From positions 5,011 to 69,010 of the forward strand of contig CAXUHB010000020.1 of the NCBI GenBank assembly GCA_964250755.1: a DNA stretch of 64,000 nt, written 5' to 3'. Under the pieces are notes generated by a model that did not search any database, had not been told where the DNA came from, and saw only the letters and a program-made list of their open reading frames with translations. The position numbers and the translations under genes are program-made. How positions within the stretch are numbered: position 1 is the first letter of the stretch; every line of letters starts with the position of its first letter. This stretch comes from DASWOJ01 sp964250755 (GTDB lineage: Bacteria > Pseudomonadota > Alphaproteobacteria > Acetobacterales > Acetobacteraceae). Of this stretch, positions 53,551 to 62,276 are shown piece by piece.

Positions 53551-54684
53551 TTAGATGATCGCGCGCAGGCCGGGGACGCGGCGTGCGACCAGGCCGACGA
53601 GCAGGAACGACCCGGCGATGCCGATCGCGCTTGCCAGCAGGACTTTCAGCGCGACATCCGCCGGCCACTCGTGCAGCGCGCGGGTCGCGGCGATCAGGAT
53701 CGGGGGATGCACGATATAGACGCCGAAAGCGTTGCGCGTCAGGAAGCGGCTGGCTGGGGTCTCCCCGTCGAAGCGGGTGCGGTAGAGCGTGACCAGCCCC
53801 AGCGTCAGGGAGGCGCAGGTGAACGATCGCCACAGGTCCATTCCGGCGGCCTGCCAGTGCCAGCCGCCGCCGTAGGGAGCGAGGTCGCCCTGCAGCGCGC
53901 CGCCGAAGCCGATCAGCACGGCCCAGCCCGCGGCCGACACGGCCAGGCCCGCCAGGCCCCAGGCCCGCCCGGTGGATGCCGGAATCCGGAGGAGCCAGCC
54001 GCCGCGCCCTGCGGCAACGCCGGCGGCGAACATCAGCGGATATTGCGGGAGGTCGTGGACCTCCAGGTTCAGCACCACCGTGCCGGGCGGGACCAGCAGG
54101 CCGACCCCGAAGGTGATGGCGGCCATCACGCCGGCGAAGCCGAGCACGGCGCCGACGCGTGGCGGCTGCCCGGATGCGGCGGGCGGCGCGGGCCGCAGCG
54201 CCCGCCAGCCCGCAAACACGGCGCTGAACGCCAGCAGCACCAGGCAGAACCACAGCGGCCCGGATTCGCCGAACACTGCGCCGCTGCCGACCCGGCGCAG
54301 CCAGAACGGCCAGAACCCGTCCGCGCGCCGCACCCCGGCGACGTAATACTGGGTCAGCGGCCCCGCGGCGAACATCCACAGCAACAGCGGCAGGCCCAGG
54401 CGGAACAGACGCTCCCGCAGGAAGGCGGCGGGTCCCTTGCGCGCCACTGCGCCCGCGGCGAACACCCCGGCGATGCCGAACAGCAGCCCCATGGCCACCG
54501 CGTGCTGGAAGGACTGGTAGGTGCCCAGGGCCAGCCGCATCGGGAAGGCGGTGGCCGCGGCGTCGCGCACATACCAGCGGCCCAGGCCCGAGTAGGTTAC
54601 GGCGGCGTGCATGACGACGACCATGCAGATCGCCGACCAGCGCAGGTTGTCTATGAACAGCATCCGGCGGGTCGGGTGCAGCAT
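53551..54684 (-). CDS. Membrane acyltransferase (family 3)
   Basis: A 377-residue protein with ten or eleven membrane spans. LFIDNLRWSAICMVVVMHAA supplies the family histidine near the N-terminus, RERLFRLGLPLLLWMFAAGP the cytosolic R-containing loop, and ESGPLWFCLVLLAF the typical middle segment; TRNAFGVYIVHPPILIA lies near the end. The layout is like OpgC and glucan-modifying acyltransferases. It probably transfers acyl or succinyl groups to a periplasmic or surface glycan. Confidence 0.85.
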   Translation of the reverse strand: MLHPTRRMLFIDNLRWSAICMVVVMHAAVTYSGLGRWYVRDAAATAFPMRLALGTYQSFQHAVAMGLLFGIAGVFAAGAVARKGPAAFLRERLFRLGLPLLLWMFAAGPLTQYYVAGVRRADGFWPFWLRRVGSGAVFGESGPLWFCLVLLAFSAVFAGWRALRPAPPAASGQPPRVGAVLGFAGVMAAITFGVGLLVPPGTVVLNLEVHDLPQYPLMFAAGVAAGRGGWLLRIPASTGRAWGLAGLAVSAAGWAVLIGFGGALQGDLAPYGGGWHWQAAGMDLWRSFTCASLTLGLVTLYRTRFDGETPASRFLTRNAFGVYIVHPPILIAATRALHEWPADVALKVLLASAIGIAGSFLLVGLVARRVPGLRAII

Positions 54685-55034
54685 CGGGCCGTCGTCCCGT
54701 AAGTCCCGGCCAGGCTAGGCCAGCCGGTGCCGTCCTGCAACGAGAACCCGCATGGGCCACGCCGGGCCAAGCGGTGGTCCCATCGGCGGCGGCCTTGCAG
54801 GGCCTTCGCGGCGGCTTCTGGGCGCGGACTCTGCCCCCGCGGTCGGGCACGGGCCTTTGCCCGCCGCAGGTGTGGGCGGACCTCGGCCAGGTGTTCAGGC
54901 GGGTGCCTGGCAGGGACTGGCGGATCGGCCACACCCTGGCGGGATGCGTCATCCTTGCTGCCGTTTCTTCTGGCATCGTCACAAAACCTTTGCAATCCTT
55001 TGTTCACGGCAACGTGAGGAAAGGGGGCAGGGCG
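54685..55034. other. 350-base intergenic region with an AT-richer tail
   Basis: It separates the divergent acyltransferase and a small unknown gene. No gene was supported. The last 60 bases (TCGTCACAAAACC, TTTGCAATCCTTTGTTCACG) are AT-richer and may hold the promoter of the small gene. Confidence 0.4.
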
Positions 55035-55259
55035 ATGGATCGGGTGGACGGAGCGGGATACCTGGCGCGGGTCGAGGCCAACGTGGTCGGCGTGCGCGCG
55101 GGTCCGGAGGTGGTCTATATCCGCCTGGCGCGCGACTTCCCGGAGGAGGGCCAGCGCACCTCGATGTTCGCGGAGGTCACGCCCGGGGACGCGCTGCGGC
55201 TGATCCACGATTTGCAGGCCTGCGTGCAGACGGCCCTGGCCTGCCGCACGCCGCACTGA
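55035..55259 (+). CDS. Small hypothetical protein
   Basis: A 74-residue protein: YLARVEANVVGVRAGPEVVY, IRLARDFPEEGQRTSMFAEV and a terminal helix with two Cys. It looks like a single small alpha/beta domain without signal peptide or membrane span. I do not recognise a family. A purine-rich GGGGGCAGGG lies before the ATG. The next gene begins 82 bases downstream on the same strand. Confidence 0.55.
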   Translation: MDRVDGAGYLARVEANVVGVRAGPEVVYIRLARDFPEEGQRTSMFAEVTPGDALRLIHDLQACVQTALACRTPH

Positions 55260-55341
55260 CGCGCCTGTCCGGCCTGTCCCAGCCGGGCATGACGGCGGAG
55301 GGCGGGCGGGGTAGGGTGCGGCGGACAGCAGGAGCGCCGCC

Positions 55342-56430
55342 ATGACCGCAGCCCCGTCCGCCGATGCGCTGCGCGCCTATGCCGCGGCGCTGCTGCGCGG
55401 CGCCGGGCTGGCGGCGGACCGGGCGGACACGGTGGCGGAGGTTCTGGTCGAGGGCGACTTGCTGGGCCATGACACGCACGGGCTGGCGCAACTGCCGGGC
55501 TACCTGAACGCGCTGACGAGCGGGACGATGACGGCGGCGGGGGAGCCGGAGATTGTCGCCGACCGGCCCGGCGCTGCCCTGTGGGACGGGCGCCGGCTGC
55601 CCGGGCCGTGGCTGGTGGTGCAGGCCCTCCGGCTGGCCACGGCGCGGGCGCGGCAGCACGGGACCTGCACCGTCGTGATCCGGCGCAGCCACCACATCGC
55701 CTGCCTGGCCGCTTATGGGTAGCGGGTGGCGCGGGAGGGAATGGTGATGCTGCTGGCCAGCTCCGACCCCTCGGTGGCCAGCGTGGCGCCGCATGGCGGG
55801 ATGCGGGCGCTGATGACGCCGAACCCCTTGGCCGCCGCGTATCCGACGGACGGGGACCCCGTGCTGATGGACATCAGCACCAGCACGACCACCAACGGGC
55901 TGACCGGGCGGCTGCGCGGGGAGGGGCGGCTGCTGGACCATCCGTGGCTGCGGGACAACCAGGGCCAGCCCAGCCGTGACCCCGCCGTGCTGTTCACGGA
56001 CCCGCCGGGGACGATCCTGCCGCTGGGCGGCGTGGACCAGGGGCACAAGGGCTTCGCGCTGGGCTTGCTGGTGGAGGCGCTGACGGCGGGCCTGGGTGGC
56101 TTCGGCCGGGCCGACCCGGCGGAGGGCTGGGGCGCGGCGGTGTTCGTGCAGGTGCTGGACCCCGCGGCCTTCGGCGGCGCGGCGGCGTTCGTGCGGGAGG
56201 CGGGGTGGCTGGCGGATGCGGCGCGGGCGGCGCCGCCGGTGCCAGGCGGGGCGCCGGTGCGGCTGCCGGGCGCGCGGGGGCTGGCGCTGAAGCGGGCAGC
56301 GGGGACGGAGGGGGTGCGGCTGCATCCCTCGATTCTGCCGGGGCTGGCGCCCTGGGCGGGGCGGCTGGGGGTGGTGGAGCCAGGCGCCATGCAGGACGCG
56401 GAAGCGCAGCGCCATAGGCATCAACTGTAG
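55342..56430 (+). pseudogene. Ldh-family (malate/L-lactate/ureidoglycolate dehydrogenase) gene with internal TAG
   Basis: Both halves lie in one frame and together give about 362 residues, the size of NAD(P)-dependent malate/L-lactate/ureidoglycolate dehydrogenases. The first half has EVLVEGDLLGHDTHGLAQLP and the catalytic-region RRSHHIACLAAYG. TAG at 55720-55722 interrupts it; the second half resumes with RVAREGMVMLLASSDPSVAS, ANPLAAAYP-like TPNPLAAAYPTDGDPVLMDI and LPLGGVDQGHKGFALGLLVE. Family members usually have Glu or Gln at the interrupted site, so GAG to TAG is the simplest cause. Without suppression only a 126-residue fragment is made. Confidence 0.85.
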
Positions 56431-56626
56431 CGTCGGGCTGACCCGTCCCAAAGCGTCCTCAATGCGAGGCGCTCTTGCGCCGTGGCGTGAGGAGCTAACA
56501 GGATTGTCCTGTCGGCCCCCCACGCCGCGTCGCTGCGCTCCTCGCGATGACGGAGCACCTGGATCGGGCCGCATTCCATCCTGAGTCAGCCCTGATGAGG
56601 CGCGGCGGCGAGCGGGACAGGCCGGA

Positions 56627-57030
56627 TCAGGGCAGGACGGCCATCGATATGACCCAGTGCGCCACGCCGTTGCTGAACACCGCATCCAGCGCCACCGTGT
56701 CGGCGCCTGGCGCGCGCGCCGTGTAGTCCACGGCGGTCCCTAAGAAGCGCGCGCCCACGCAGGTGCTGCTGATCGAGTTCTGTGCGTTGTAGGGGACGCC
56801 CTGGCGCTGGGACAAGGAGCCGAGCCGCGGTGCCTGCACGACTTGGATTGCGCTGGGCGGTATGCTGTCCGAGCAGCCCCGGTGGCCGCCAAGGATGAGG
56901 CCCTGCCGCGTCTCGCTCACCCGGAGCTGCGCGGATGTGCGGAGCACCTTGTCCTCTGCGCCGGCCGGCGCGGCGGCGACCAGGCCGGCGGCGAGCGCGC
57001 AGGCGGCCAGCAGCCGGGGGGCGGGCCGCC
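56627..57030 (-). CDS. Small secreted protein, start unclear
   Basis: The minus strand encodes a mature part of about 105 residues (RTSAQLRVSETRQGLILGGH; two Cys; ending VAHWVISMAVLP). In the same frame upstream is a good signal peptide, PRLLAACALAAGLVAAAPAGA. No ATG, GTG or TTG precedes that signal; the only usable codon is a GTG at 56947, after it. Either a non-standard start is used or the 5' end carries an error. It follows the PEP-CTERM gene on the same strand. No family recognised. Confidence 0.5.
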
Positions 57031-57075
57031 TGGGGGGTGATCCGCGGGTGGATATGCCTGCTGCTCCGGCGCCGG

Positions 57076-57960
57076 TTACATGCGGGCCGGACGCCGGGCC
57101 AGCAGGCCCAGCGCCGCCAGGCCCGCGGCGAGGACCGTCCAGCCCGCCGGCTCCGGCACGCCGGTGGGCGCGGCGGCGGGCGTGCCGACCAGCTCATACG
57201 CCTGCGTCAGCGTCGTCGTGTCCGTGACAGTGGTCGTGGTGTTGATTGGGAAGATGTATGTCGTGTCAATGTTGGTGTCGAGTTGGCCCAGGAGCACGGT
57301 GAACGTGCCGCCGTCCACGGTTGAGCAGGTCGGCTTCGTTGCGCTCGGCAACCCTGTGGCAAAGCCCGGGATGGTGCCGTCGCCGCCGCATAGGCTGTAG
57401 ACACCCGGTTGAGCGACCGTTGAAGGCTGTGGGGGCTGCGTCGCGGCATAGCCGTTCACCGTTGCAGGACCAAACGTCTGCGTAGAGGTGACAACAGCAT
57501 ACTTCGGATCCGTGTAGAATGACGGGTCGAGCGAGTAGATTGAGTTGCTGGCCGAACTGGTTGCGGACGCGGAGGACAGCAGCGCTGGTGCTGCAATGGC
57601 CGTGCCCGGCCCGCCCGCAGCCAGGAGCGTGGTCCGGGCCGACGCCAGCGCGGCCTGCATCCCGGCCGAGCCGAAGGCATCCAGCACCGTCACGTCGAAC
57701 AACGCCGCGCCGCCGGCCAAGCGCCCGATGATCTCCGTCGCATAGGCGTTGGCCTGCTGGTTGACCGTCGTTGGCGGCAGGAAGGTAAGAAGTTCGTGGG
57801 TTGAGGAGGTGATAACGGTGGAACCACCCGGGTTCCCGTTCGTCCCCGTTTGCGCCAGCGCCGGGGCGGTCGTGGCGGACGCCAGCGCGGCGATCGCCAG
57901 GGCAAGCCAAGGAGGGATGCGGATTGGGCGGGGTGGTCGGGCAGGGGGCATCGGGGCCAT
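57076..57960 (-). CDS. PEP-CTERM exported protein
   Basis: A 294-residue protein with a signal peptide (WLALAIAALASATTAPALAQ) and a Thr/Ser/Ala-rich body (STVITSSTHELLTFLPPTTV; a long TTTTVTDTTTLTQ run). A C-terminal sorting tag VPEPAGWTVLAAGLAALGLL is followed by ARRPARM. The body has no enzyme motif; two Cys may pair. The third such protein of the window. ATG at 57960 is used; an ATG nine bases later is equally possible. Confidence 0.8.
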   Translation of the reverse strand: MAPMPPARPPRPIRIPPWLALAIAALASATTAPALAQTGTNGNPGGSTVITSSTHELLTFLPPTTVNQQANAYATEIIGRLAGGAALFDVTVLDAFGSAGMQAALASARTTLLAAGGPGTAIAAPALLSSASATSSASNSIYSLDPSFYTDPKYAVVTSTQTFGPATVNGYAATQPPQPSTVAQPGVYSLCGGDGTIPGFATGLPSATKPTCSTVDGGTFTVLLGQLDTNIDTTYIFPINTTTTVTDTTTLTQAYELVGTPAAAPTGVPEPAGWTVLAAGLAALGLLARRPARM

Positions 57961-58090
57961 CCGGGGCTGGTTGCAGAAGGGTCAGCTCCGAACGCTGCCA
58001 CCTTCCGCCGGCCCGCGCGTCATCCGTTTAAATGAGTTTGGCGAATATGTTCGTGCCGCCGACACCCCGTGGGGACCGCCGGTCCTGGCC

Positions 58091-59005
58091 CTAGCCGGGG
58101 CCGGCGCCCTGTGCGGCGAGGTAACGCTCCACCAGCGGCCCCCACACCGCGGACCCGCCCGCGCCGAAGAACAGGCCGTGGCCGTCGCGTCCGTAGGGGC
58201 CGGGCTGCGCCAGCTCGGCCTGGCCGCCCGCCCCGGTGAAGGCGCGGTGCATCGCCACCGCGACCTCGGGCGCAAAGAAGGTGTCGTTGGCGGCATAGAC
58301 CCAAAGCATCGGCGTGCGGGCGGTGCGGCCGTACTGCCCGGCGGCCTCCGCCAGGCGCTCCGGGTGGCAGTTGCGGTTGGGCACCATGTCCTGGTGGCCG
58401 CCGCGCCCGCCGGCCATGACGACGAAGGCGGCGACCTTCGGGTGGGGCTGGCTGGCCAGGGCGATGGCGCCCCAGCCGCCGGCGGACTGGCCGACGACCA
58501 CGGCGCCGTCCGGGCGGATGCCGGGCAGGGCGCCGGCGGCGTCCACGGTGGCGGCGATGTCGCGCGCGGTCTCCAGCCCTGCCGGGCGGTAATCGGCCTC
58601 GGCGCAGTGGCCGTAGCCCTCCGCCCATGCGCCACCGGTTGCGCCGTAGCCGCGGCGGAGGGCGAAGGCGACGGCGTAGCCGCGGCTGGTGAACCACCGC
58701 GCGGCCTCGTCCCCGCAGCGGCCTAGCGTCATGCGCGGGCGGGCGTCGGGGTTGGGCGGGGAGCCATGGGCGACCACGACGAGCCGCGCCGGCGCCCCTG
58801 CCGGGCTGGGGCGGTCCGGGTGGCACAAGCGGGCTTGCAGACGGGGCTGCGCCCCGGCGGCGTCCGTCACCGGCACTTCGAAGTCTTCGGATGATGCCGT
58901 GGCGGATGAACCCGCGGAGGACAGGCCTGCGGGCGTGGCGCAGCCCGCCAGGGCCAGCAGCGCCGCCAGGATGGCCGGGCGGCGTGGCGCGGGGCCGTGC
59001 GGCAT
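58091..59005 (-). CDS. Alpha/beta-hydrolase lipoprotein (dienelactone hydrolase-like)
   Basis: A 304-residue secreted lipoprotein. The N-terminus has a lipobox LLALAGC, so it should be tethered in the envelope. The hydrolase fold has VVVAHGSPPNPD, the nucleophile elbow GQSAGGWGA, the acid in VYAANDTFFAPE and the His in GRDGHGLFF. Substrate unknown; an ester or peptide-like compound in the periplasm is likely. The ATG overlaps the stop of the upstream secreted protein by one base. Confidence 0.83.
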   Translation of the reverse strand: MPHGPAPRRPAILAALLALAGCATPAGLSSAGSSATASSEDFEVPVTDAAGAQPRLQARLCHPDRPSPAGAPARLVVVAHGSPPNPDARPRMTLGRCGDEAARWFTSRGYAVAFALRRGYGATGGAWAEGYGHCAEADYRPAGLETARDIAATVDAAGALPGIRPDGAVVVGQSAGGWGAIALASQPHPKVAAFVVMAGGRGGHQDMVPNRNCHPERLAEAAGQYGRTARTPMLWVYAANDTFFAPEVAVAMHRAFTGAGGQAELAQPGPYGRDGHGLFFGAGGSAVWGPLVERYLAAQGAGPG

Positions 59006-59466
59006 CACCGCGTGTGGCAGCGGACCAGGGGGTAGGCGAACTCCGCGCAGCCGGGGAAGGCGATCTCGTTCTCGCCGCGGCGCTGGACGTGGAGGACGTT
59101 GGGGTCCTCGCAGCCGAAGCCAGCGGCAGAGGGGACGCCGGAGGTGGTCAGGCTGGCGGGGGCGCCGGTGCCGGCCAGGCGGAACTCGACGCCGCCGGGG
59201 GAGACGCGTGCGGTTTCGATCTCGCGCTGGGTCAGGGTCTGCTCGGTCAGGGTGGCGCGCAGCACGAGGTCGCGGGTGAAGATGACGACGGGCTGGGAGA
59301 GGCAGGCCTGGGGGGTGAGGTTGGCGGGGACTGGGAACAGGCCGCCGGTCCAGGTGCCGAACAGGCTGGCATGGGGCGGCAGCCCGGCCTGGGCGCGGGC
59401 CGGGGACGGCAGCGCGACGGCAGCCAGGGCGATCAGGGCGGCAAGGATCGGGGCGGGGCTGCGCAT
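59005..59466 (-). CDS. Secreted hypothetical protein
   Basis: A 153-residue exported protein. A signal peptide (ILAALIALAAVALPSPARAQ) precedes HASLFGTWTGGLFPVPANLT, an avidin/lipocalin-like first strand, and a body with four Cys that could form two disulfides (QACLSQPVVIF; GFGCEDPN; FPGCAEFA; RCHTR). No family named. It is transcribed together with the lipoprotein hydrolase gene, the stop and start sharing one base. Confidence 0.7.
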   Translation of the reverse strand: MRSPAPILAALIALAAVALPSPARAQAGLPPHASLFGTWTGGLFPVPANLTPQACLSQPVVIFTRDLVLRATLTEQTLTQREIETARVSPGGVEFRLAGTGAPASLTTSGVPSAAGFGCEDPNVLHVQRRGENEIAFPGCAEFAYPLVRCHTR

Positions 59467-59532
59467 CGGGCGGGTCCTTGGGCGTGTGTGCCTGGCATGG
59501 TAGCAGCGCCGGGCGGGCGGGTGAACCCGGGA

Positions 59533-59577
59533 CGCGGGGACACTGAGCGCGGGGACACTGGGCGCGGGGACACTGGA
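59533..59577. repeat. Three 15-base tandem repeats
   Basis: CGCGGGGACACTGAG, CGCGGGGACACTGGG and CGCGGGGACACTGGA follow each other, then a decayed fourth unit. The block lies between the divergent secreted-protein gene and the first TRAP receptor gene, so copy number could change promoter spacing. Confidence 0.8.
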
Positions 59578-59715
59578 CGCGCAGGGACATCGGGGGCGGC
59601 TTCGAGCAAACCACACTGCGAGCAAGCCATAGTAGGCAACTCGGCTGAGGGATGATAATTTCGCAGACTGGTCATGTGTCCACCAGCAATCCACGCAATT
59701 CCGGAGCGACTGCCG

Positions 59716-60714
59716 ATGCCGACTGCCCGACGCAGCCTGCTTGCCGCCGCCATGCTTCCCCTGGTGAACATCGGCCGCGCCCGGGCGGCGGAGTTCACAT
59801 ACCGGTTCGCGAACAACCTGCCCCCCGTGCATCCGCTGAACGTGCGCGGGCTGGAGGCGTGCGCGCGCATCCGGGAGGCGACGGGCGGGCGGGTCGAGAT
59901 CGGGATGTTCCCGAGCAGCCAGCTCGGGTCGGACACCGACACGCTGGTCAAGCTGCGGTCGGGGGAGGTGGAGTTCTTTACGCTGTCGGGCCTGATCCTG
60001 TCGCCGGTGGTTCCGGTGGCGTCCATCAACGGCATCGGCTTCGCGTTCAAGAACTACGGGCAGGTCTGGGGCGCGATGGACGGCAGCCTGGGCGCCCACG
60101 TGCGGAGCGAGATCGGCAAGCAGGGCCTGGTTGCCGTCGGGCGCATCTGGAACAACGGCTTCCGCCAGACCACGACCGGCACCAAGCCGATCACCTCGCC
60201 GCAGGACCTGCAGGGCTTCAAGCTGCGGGTGCCGGTCAGCCCGCTGTGGACCAGCATGTTCACGGCGCTGGGCGCATCGCCGGCCAGCATCAATTTCAAC
60301 GAGGTGTACTCGGCCCTGAAGACGCACGTGGCGGATGGGCAGGAGAACCCGCTCGCGCTCATCAAGGCGGCGAAGCTGTACGAGGTGCAGGGATACTGCA
60401 GCCTGACCAACCACATGTGGGACGGGTTCTGGCTGCTGGCCAACGAGGGCGTCTGGCGCGGGCTGCCCGGCAGCCTGCGCGACACCATCGAGCGGGAGTT
60501 CGACCGCTCCGCGCAAGACGAGCGGAACGACCTGACGGCCATGGATCCGCACCTGCGCGGCGACCTGGCGCTGACCGGCCTGAAGCTGAACCCGGTGGAC
60601 GCCGCCCCCTTCCAGCAGGTGCTGCAGCGCTCCGGGTTCTATCAGGAGTGGCGGACCAAATATGGCGAGGCCGCCTGGCGCCTGCTGGAGGAACACGCCG
60701 GCGCGCTGGCCTGA
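59716..60714 (+). CDS. TRAP transporter substrate-binding protein (DctP family), copy 1
   Basis: A 332-residue periplasmic receptor. The N-terminus ARRSLLAAAMLPLVNIG-RARA is a likely Tat signal. The mature part shows the DctP pattern: ANNLPPVHPLNVRGLEACAR, FPSSQLGSDTDTLVKLRSGE, the substrate-carboxylate arginine region FKLRVPVSPLW and the C-terminal VADGQENPLALIKAAKLYEV. It should deliver an organic acid to a DctQM permease, none of which is next to it. A near relative follows 160 bases downstream. Confidence 0.9.
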   Translation: MPTARRSLLAAAMLPLVNIGRARAAEFTYRFANNLPPVHPLNVRGLEACARIREATGGRVEIGMFPSSQLGSDTDTLVKLRSGEVEFFTLSGLILSPVVPVASINGIGFAFKNYGQVWGAMDGSLGAHVRSEIGKQGLVAVGRIWNNGFRQTTTGTKPITSPQDLQGFKLRVPVSPLWTSMFTALGASPASINFNEVYSALKTHVADGQENPLALIKAAKLYEVQGYCSLTNHMWDGFWLLANEGVWRGLPGSLRDTIEREFDRSAQDERNDLTAMDPHLRGDLALTGLKLNPVDAAPFQQVLQRSGFYQEWRTKYGEAAWRLLEEHAGALA

Positions 60715-60761
60715 CGTCCCCGGAGCGCTGCATTGGCGGCCCTGGACATCGGCCTGCCCCA

Positions 60762-60800
60762 GCCGCGAACATAACGTAACATATTCTTAAGCAGAAATGG
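60762..60800 (+). promoter_or_regulatory. AT-rich region before the second TRAP receptor
   Basis: CGAACATAACGTAACATATTCTTAAGCAGAAATGG is a marked AT-rich island lying between the two receptor genes. TATTCT could be a -10 box. It suggests that the second receptor has its own promoter instead of read-through from the first. Confidence 0.35.
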
Positions 60801-60874
60801 CCTCTGCGGCATGACAGGCGGCGGGGTCCGGCATAGAAATCCCGGACCCCGTTGGACCAGGAAGGCGCCGCCCC

Positions 60875-61876
60875 ATGCCCCTACGCCGCCGAACCTTGAT
60901 TGCCGGAGCCGCCGGGCTGCCGCTGGTGAACATCGGCGGCGCCCGCGCCGCGGAGGCCAGCCTCAAGGTCGCGATGAACCTGCCAGCCGGGCATCCGATG
61001 AACGTGCGGGCATCCGAGGCCTGCGCGCGGGTGGCGGCGGCGACGGGCGGCCGGGTGGAGATGCAGACCTACCCGGGCAGCCAGCTCGGCGCGGACACCG
61101 CGGCGCTGGCGAAGCTCAGGACCGGGGAGCTGGAGTTCTTCCTACTGTCGGGGTCCATCCTGTCCTCGGTCATCCCTGTCGCGTCCATCAACAACATGGG
61201 GTTCGTGTTCAAGGGCTACCGCCAGGTCTGGGCGGCGATGGACGGGAGGCTGGGAGCCTACTTGAGCCGGGAGATCGCCAAATTCGGCATCCTGACCGTG
61301 GGCAGGTCCTGGAACAACGGCTTCCGCCAGATCACCAACAGCCTGCGTCCGATCACCTCGGCGGAGGATCTGCGCGGCCTGAAGCTGCGCGTGCCGGTCA
61401 GCCCGCTGTGGCTCAGCATGTTCGGCGCGCTCGGCGCGACGCCGGCGTCCATGAATTTGAGCGAGGCCTATGCGGCGATGCAGGCGCACGCGGTGGACGG
61501 GCAGGAGAACCCGCTGGCGCTGATCCAGGCCACCAAATTCTACGAGGTGCAGCAGTATTGCAGCCTGACCTACCACATGTGGGACGGCTACTGGCTGCTG
61601 GCCAACGAGGGCGTGTTCCGTGGTCTGGACGCCCGCACGCAGGAGGTCATCACACGCGAGTTCGACCGCGCCGCACAGGACGAGCGGGACGACCTGGCCA
61701 AGCTGGACCCGCACCTGCGCGGGGACCTGGCGGCGACGGGCATGAGGCTGAACTCGGTGGAGACCGCGTCCTTCCAGCAGGCACTGCAGCAGGCCGGATT
61801 CTATGCGGAGTGGCGCGGCAAGTACGGCGAGGCCGCGTGGAACGCGCTGGAGGAGTACTCAGGCCCGCTTGCTTAG
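60875..61876 (+). CDS. TRAP transporter substrate-binding protein (DctP family), copy 2
   Basis: A 333-residue receptor with a clear twin-arginine signal (LRRRTLIAGAAGLPLVNIGG). It is closely similar to copy 1 along its whole length: MNLPAGHPMNVRASEACARV, YPGSQLGADTAALAKLRTGE, LKLRVPVSPLWLSMFGALGA and AVDGQENPLALIQATKFYEV. The ligand-site arginine region LKLRVPVSPLW is kept. The pair arose by tandem duplication; different residues after SPLW suggest different ligand preference. No permease genes follow. Confidence 0.9.
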   Translation: MPLRRRTLIAGAAGLPLVNIGGARAAEASLKVAMNLPAGHPMNVRASEACARVAAATGGRVEMQTYPGSQLGADTAALAKLRTGELEFFLLSGSILSSVIPVASINNMGFVFKGYRQVWAAMDGRLGAYLSREIAKFGILTVGRSWNNGFRQITNSLRPITSAEDLRGLKLRVPVSPLWLSMFGALGATPASMNLSEAYAAMQAHAVDGQENPLALIQATKFYEVQQYCSLTYHMWDGYWLLANEGVFRGLDARTQEVITREFDRAAQDERDDLAKLDPHLRGDLAATGMRLNSVETASFQQALQQAGFYAEWRGKYGEAAWNALEEYSGPLA

Positions 61877-61961
61877 CGGCCTGCCCCTGCCGCTCCTGAC
61901 CCTTCCGCTGCGCGGAGGCTCCCCGTAGCATCCCCGGTGAACCCCGCCGCAGGAGCGCGCC

Positions 61962-62276
61962 ATGATGACCGTCGCCGTGATGTACCCCGCCACGGGCGGA
62001 ACCCGGTTCGACCACGGCTACTACATGGACAGCCACATCCCGCTGGTCCGGCGGCTGTGGGGGCCGATGGGTTTGCAGGAGGTGCGGGTGCTGCGCGGCG
62101 CGGCGGCGCCGGACGGGGCGGCGCCGACCTATTCCGTCATGGCGTTGCTGACCTTCGCCGACGCCGACGTCTTCGCCGCCGCGGCGGGGCGGCACGGCAG
62201 GGAGATCTTCAAGGACATCCCGAACTTCACGGACGCCACGCCGGTGATGCAGTTCAACGAGGTCGCCGAGGGATGA
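61962..62276 (+). CDS. EthD-domain protein
   Basis: A 104-residue dimeric alpha-beta barrel protein: VAVMYPATGGTRFDHGYYMD, SHIPLVRRLWG and FKDIPNFTDATPVMQFNEV are diagnostic of the EthD family. Its role is unclear even where it is needed for ether degradation. It overlaps the start of the S-formylglutathione hydrolase gene (ATGA), so the two are translated together. Confidence 0.87.
   Translation: MMTVAVMYPATGGTRFDHGYYMDSHIPLVRRLWGPMGLQEVRVLRGAAAPDGAAPTYSVMALLTFADADVFAAAAGRHGREIFKDIPNFTDATPVMQFNEVAEG

Noticed and set aside
55720..55722. TAG as programmed pyrrolysine codon
   Set aside because: The organism type and the family give no reason for pyrrolysine; the expected residue is Glu, one base from TAG.
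57961..58060. TGGCAG...GC as sigma-54 promoter before the third PEP-CTERM gene
   Set aside because: Spacing between the GG and GC elements is one base too long and the -12 element lacks TTGC. The other PEP-CTERM upstream regions gave nothing better.
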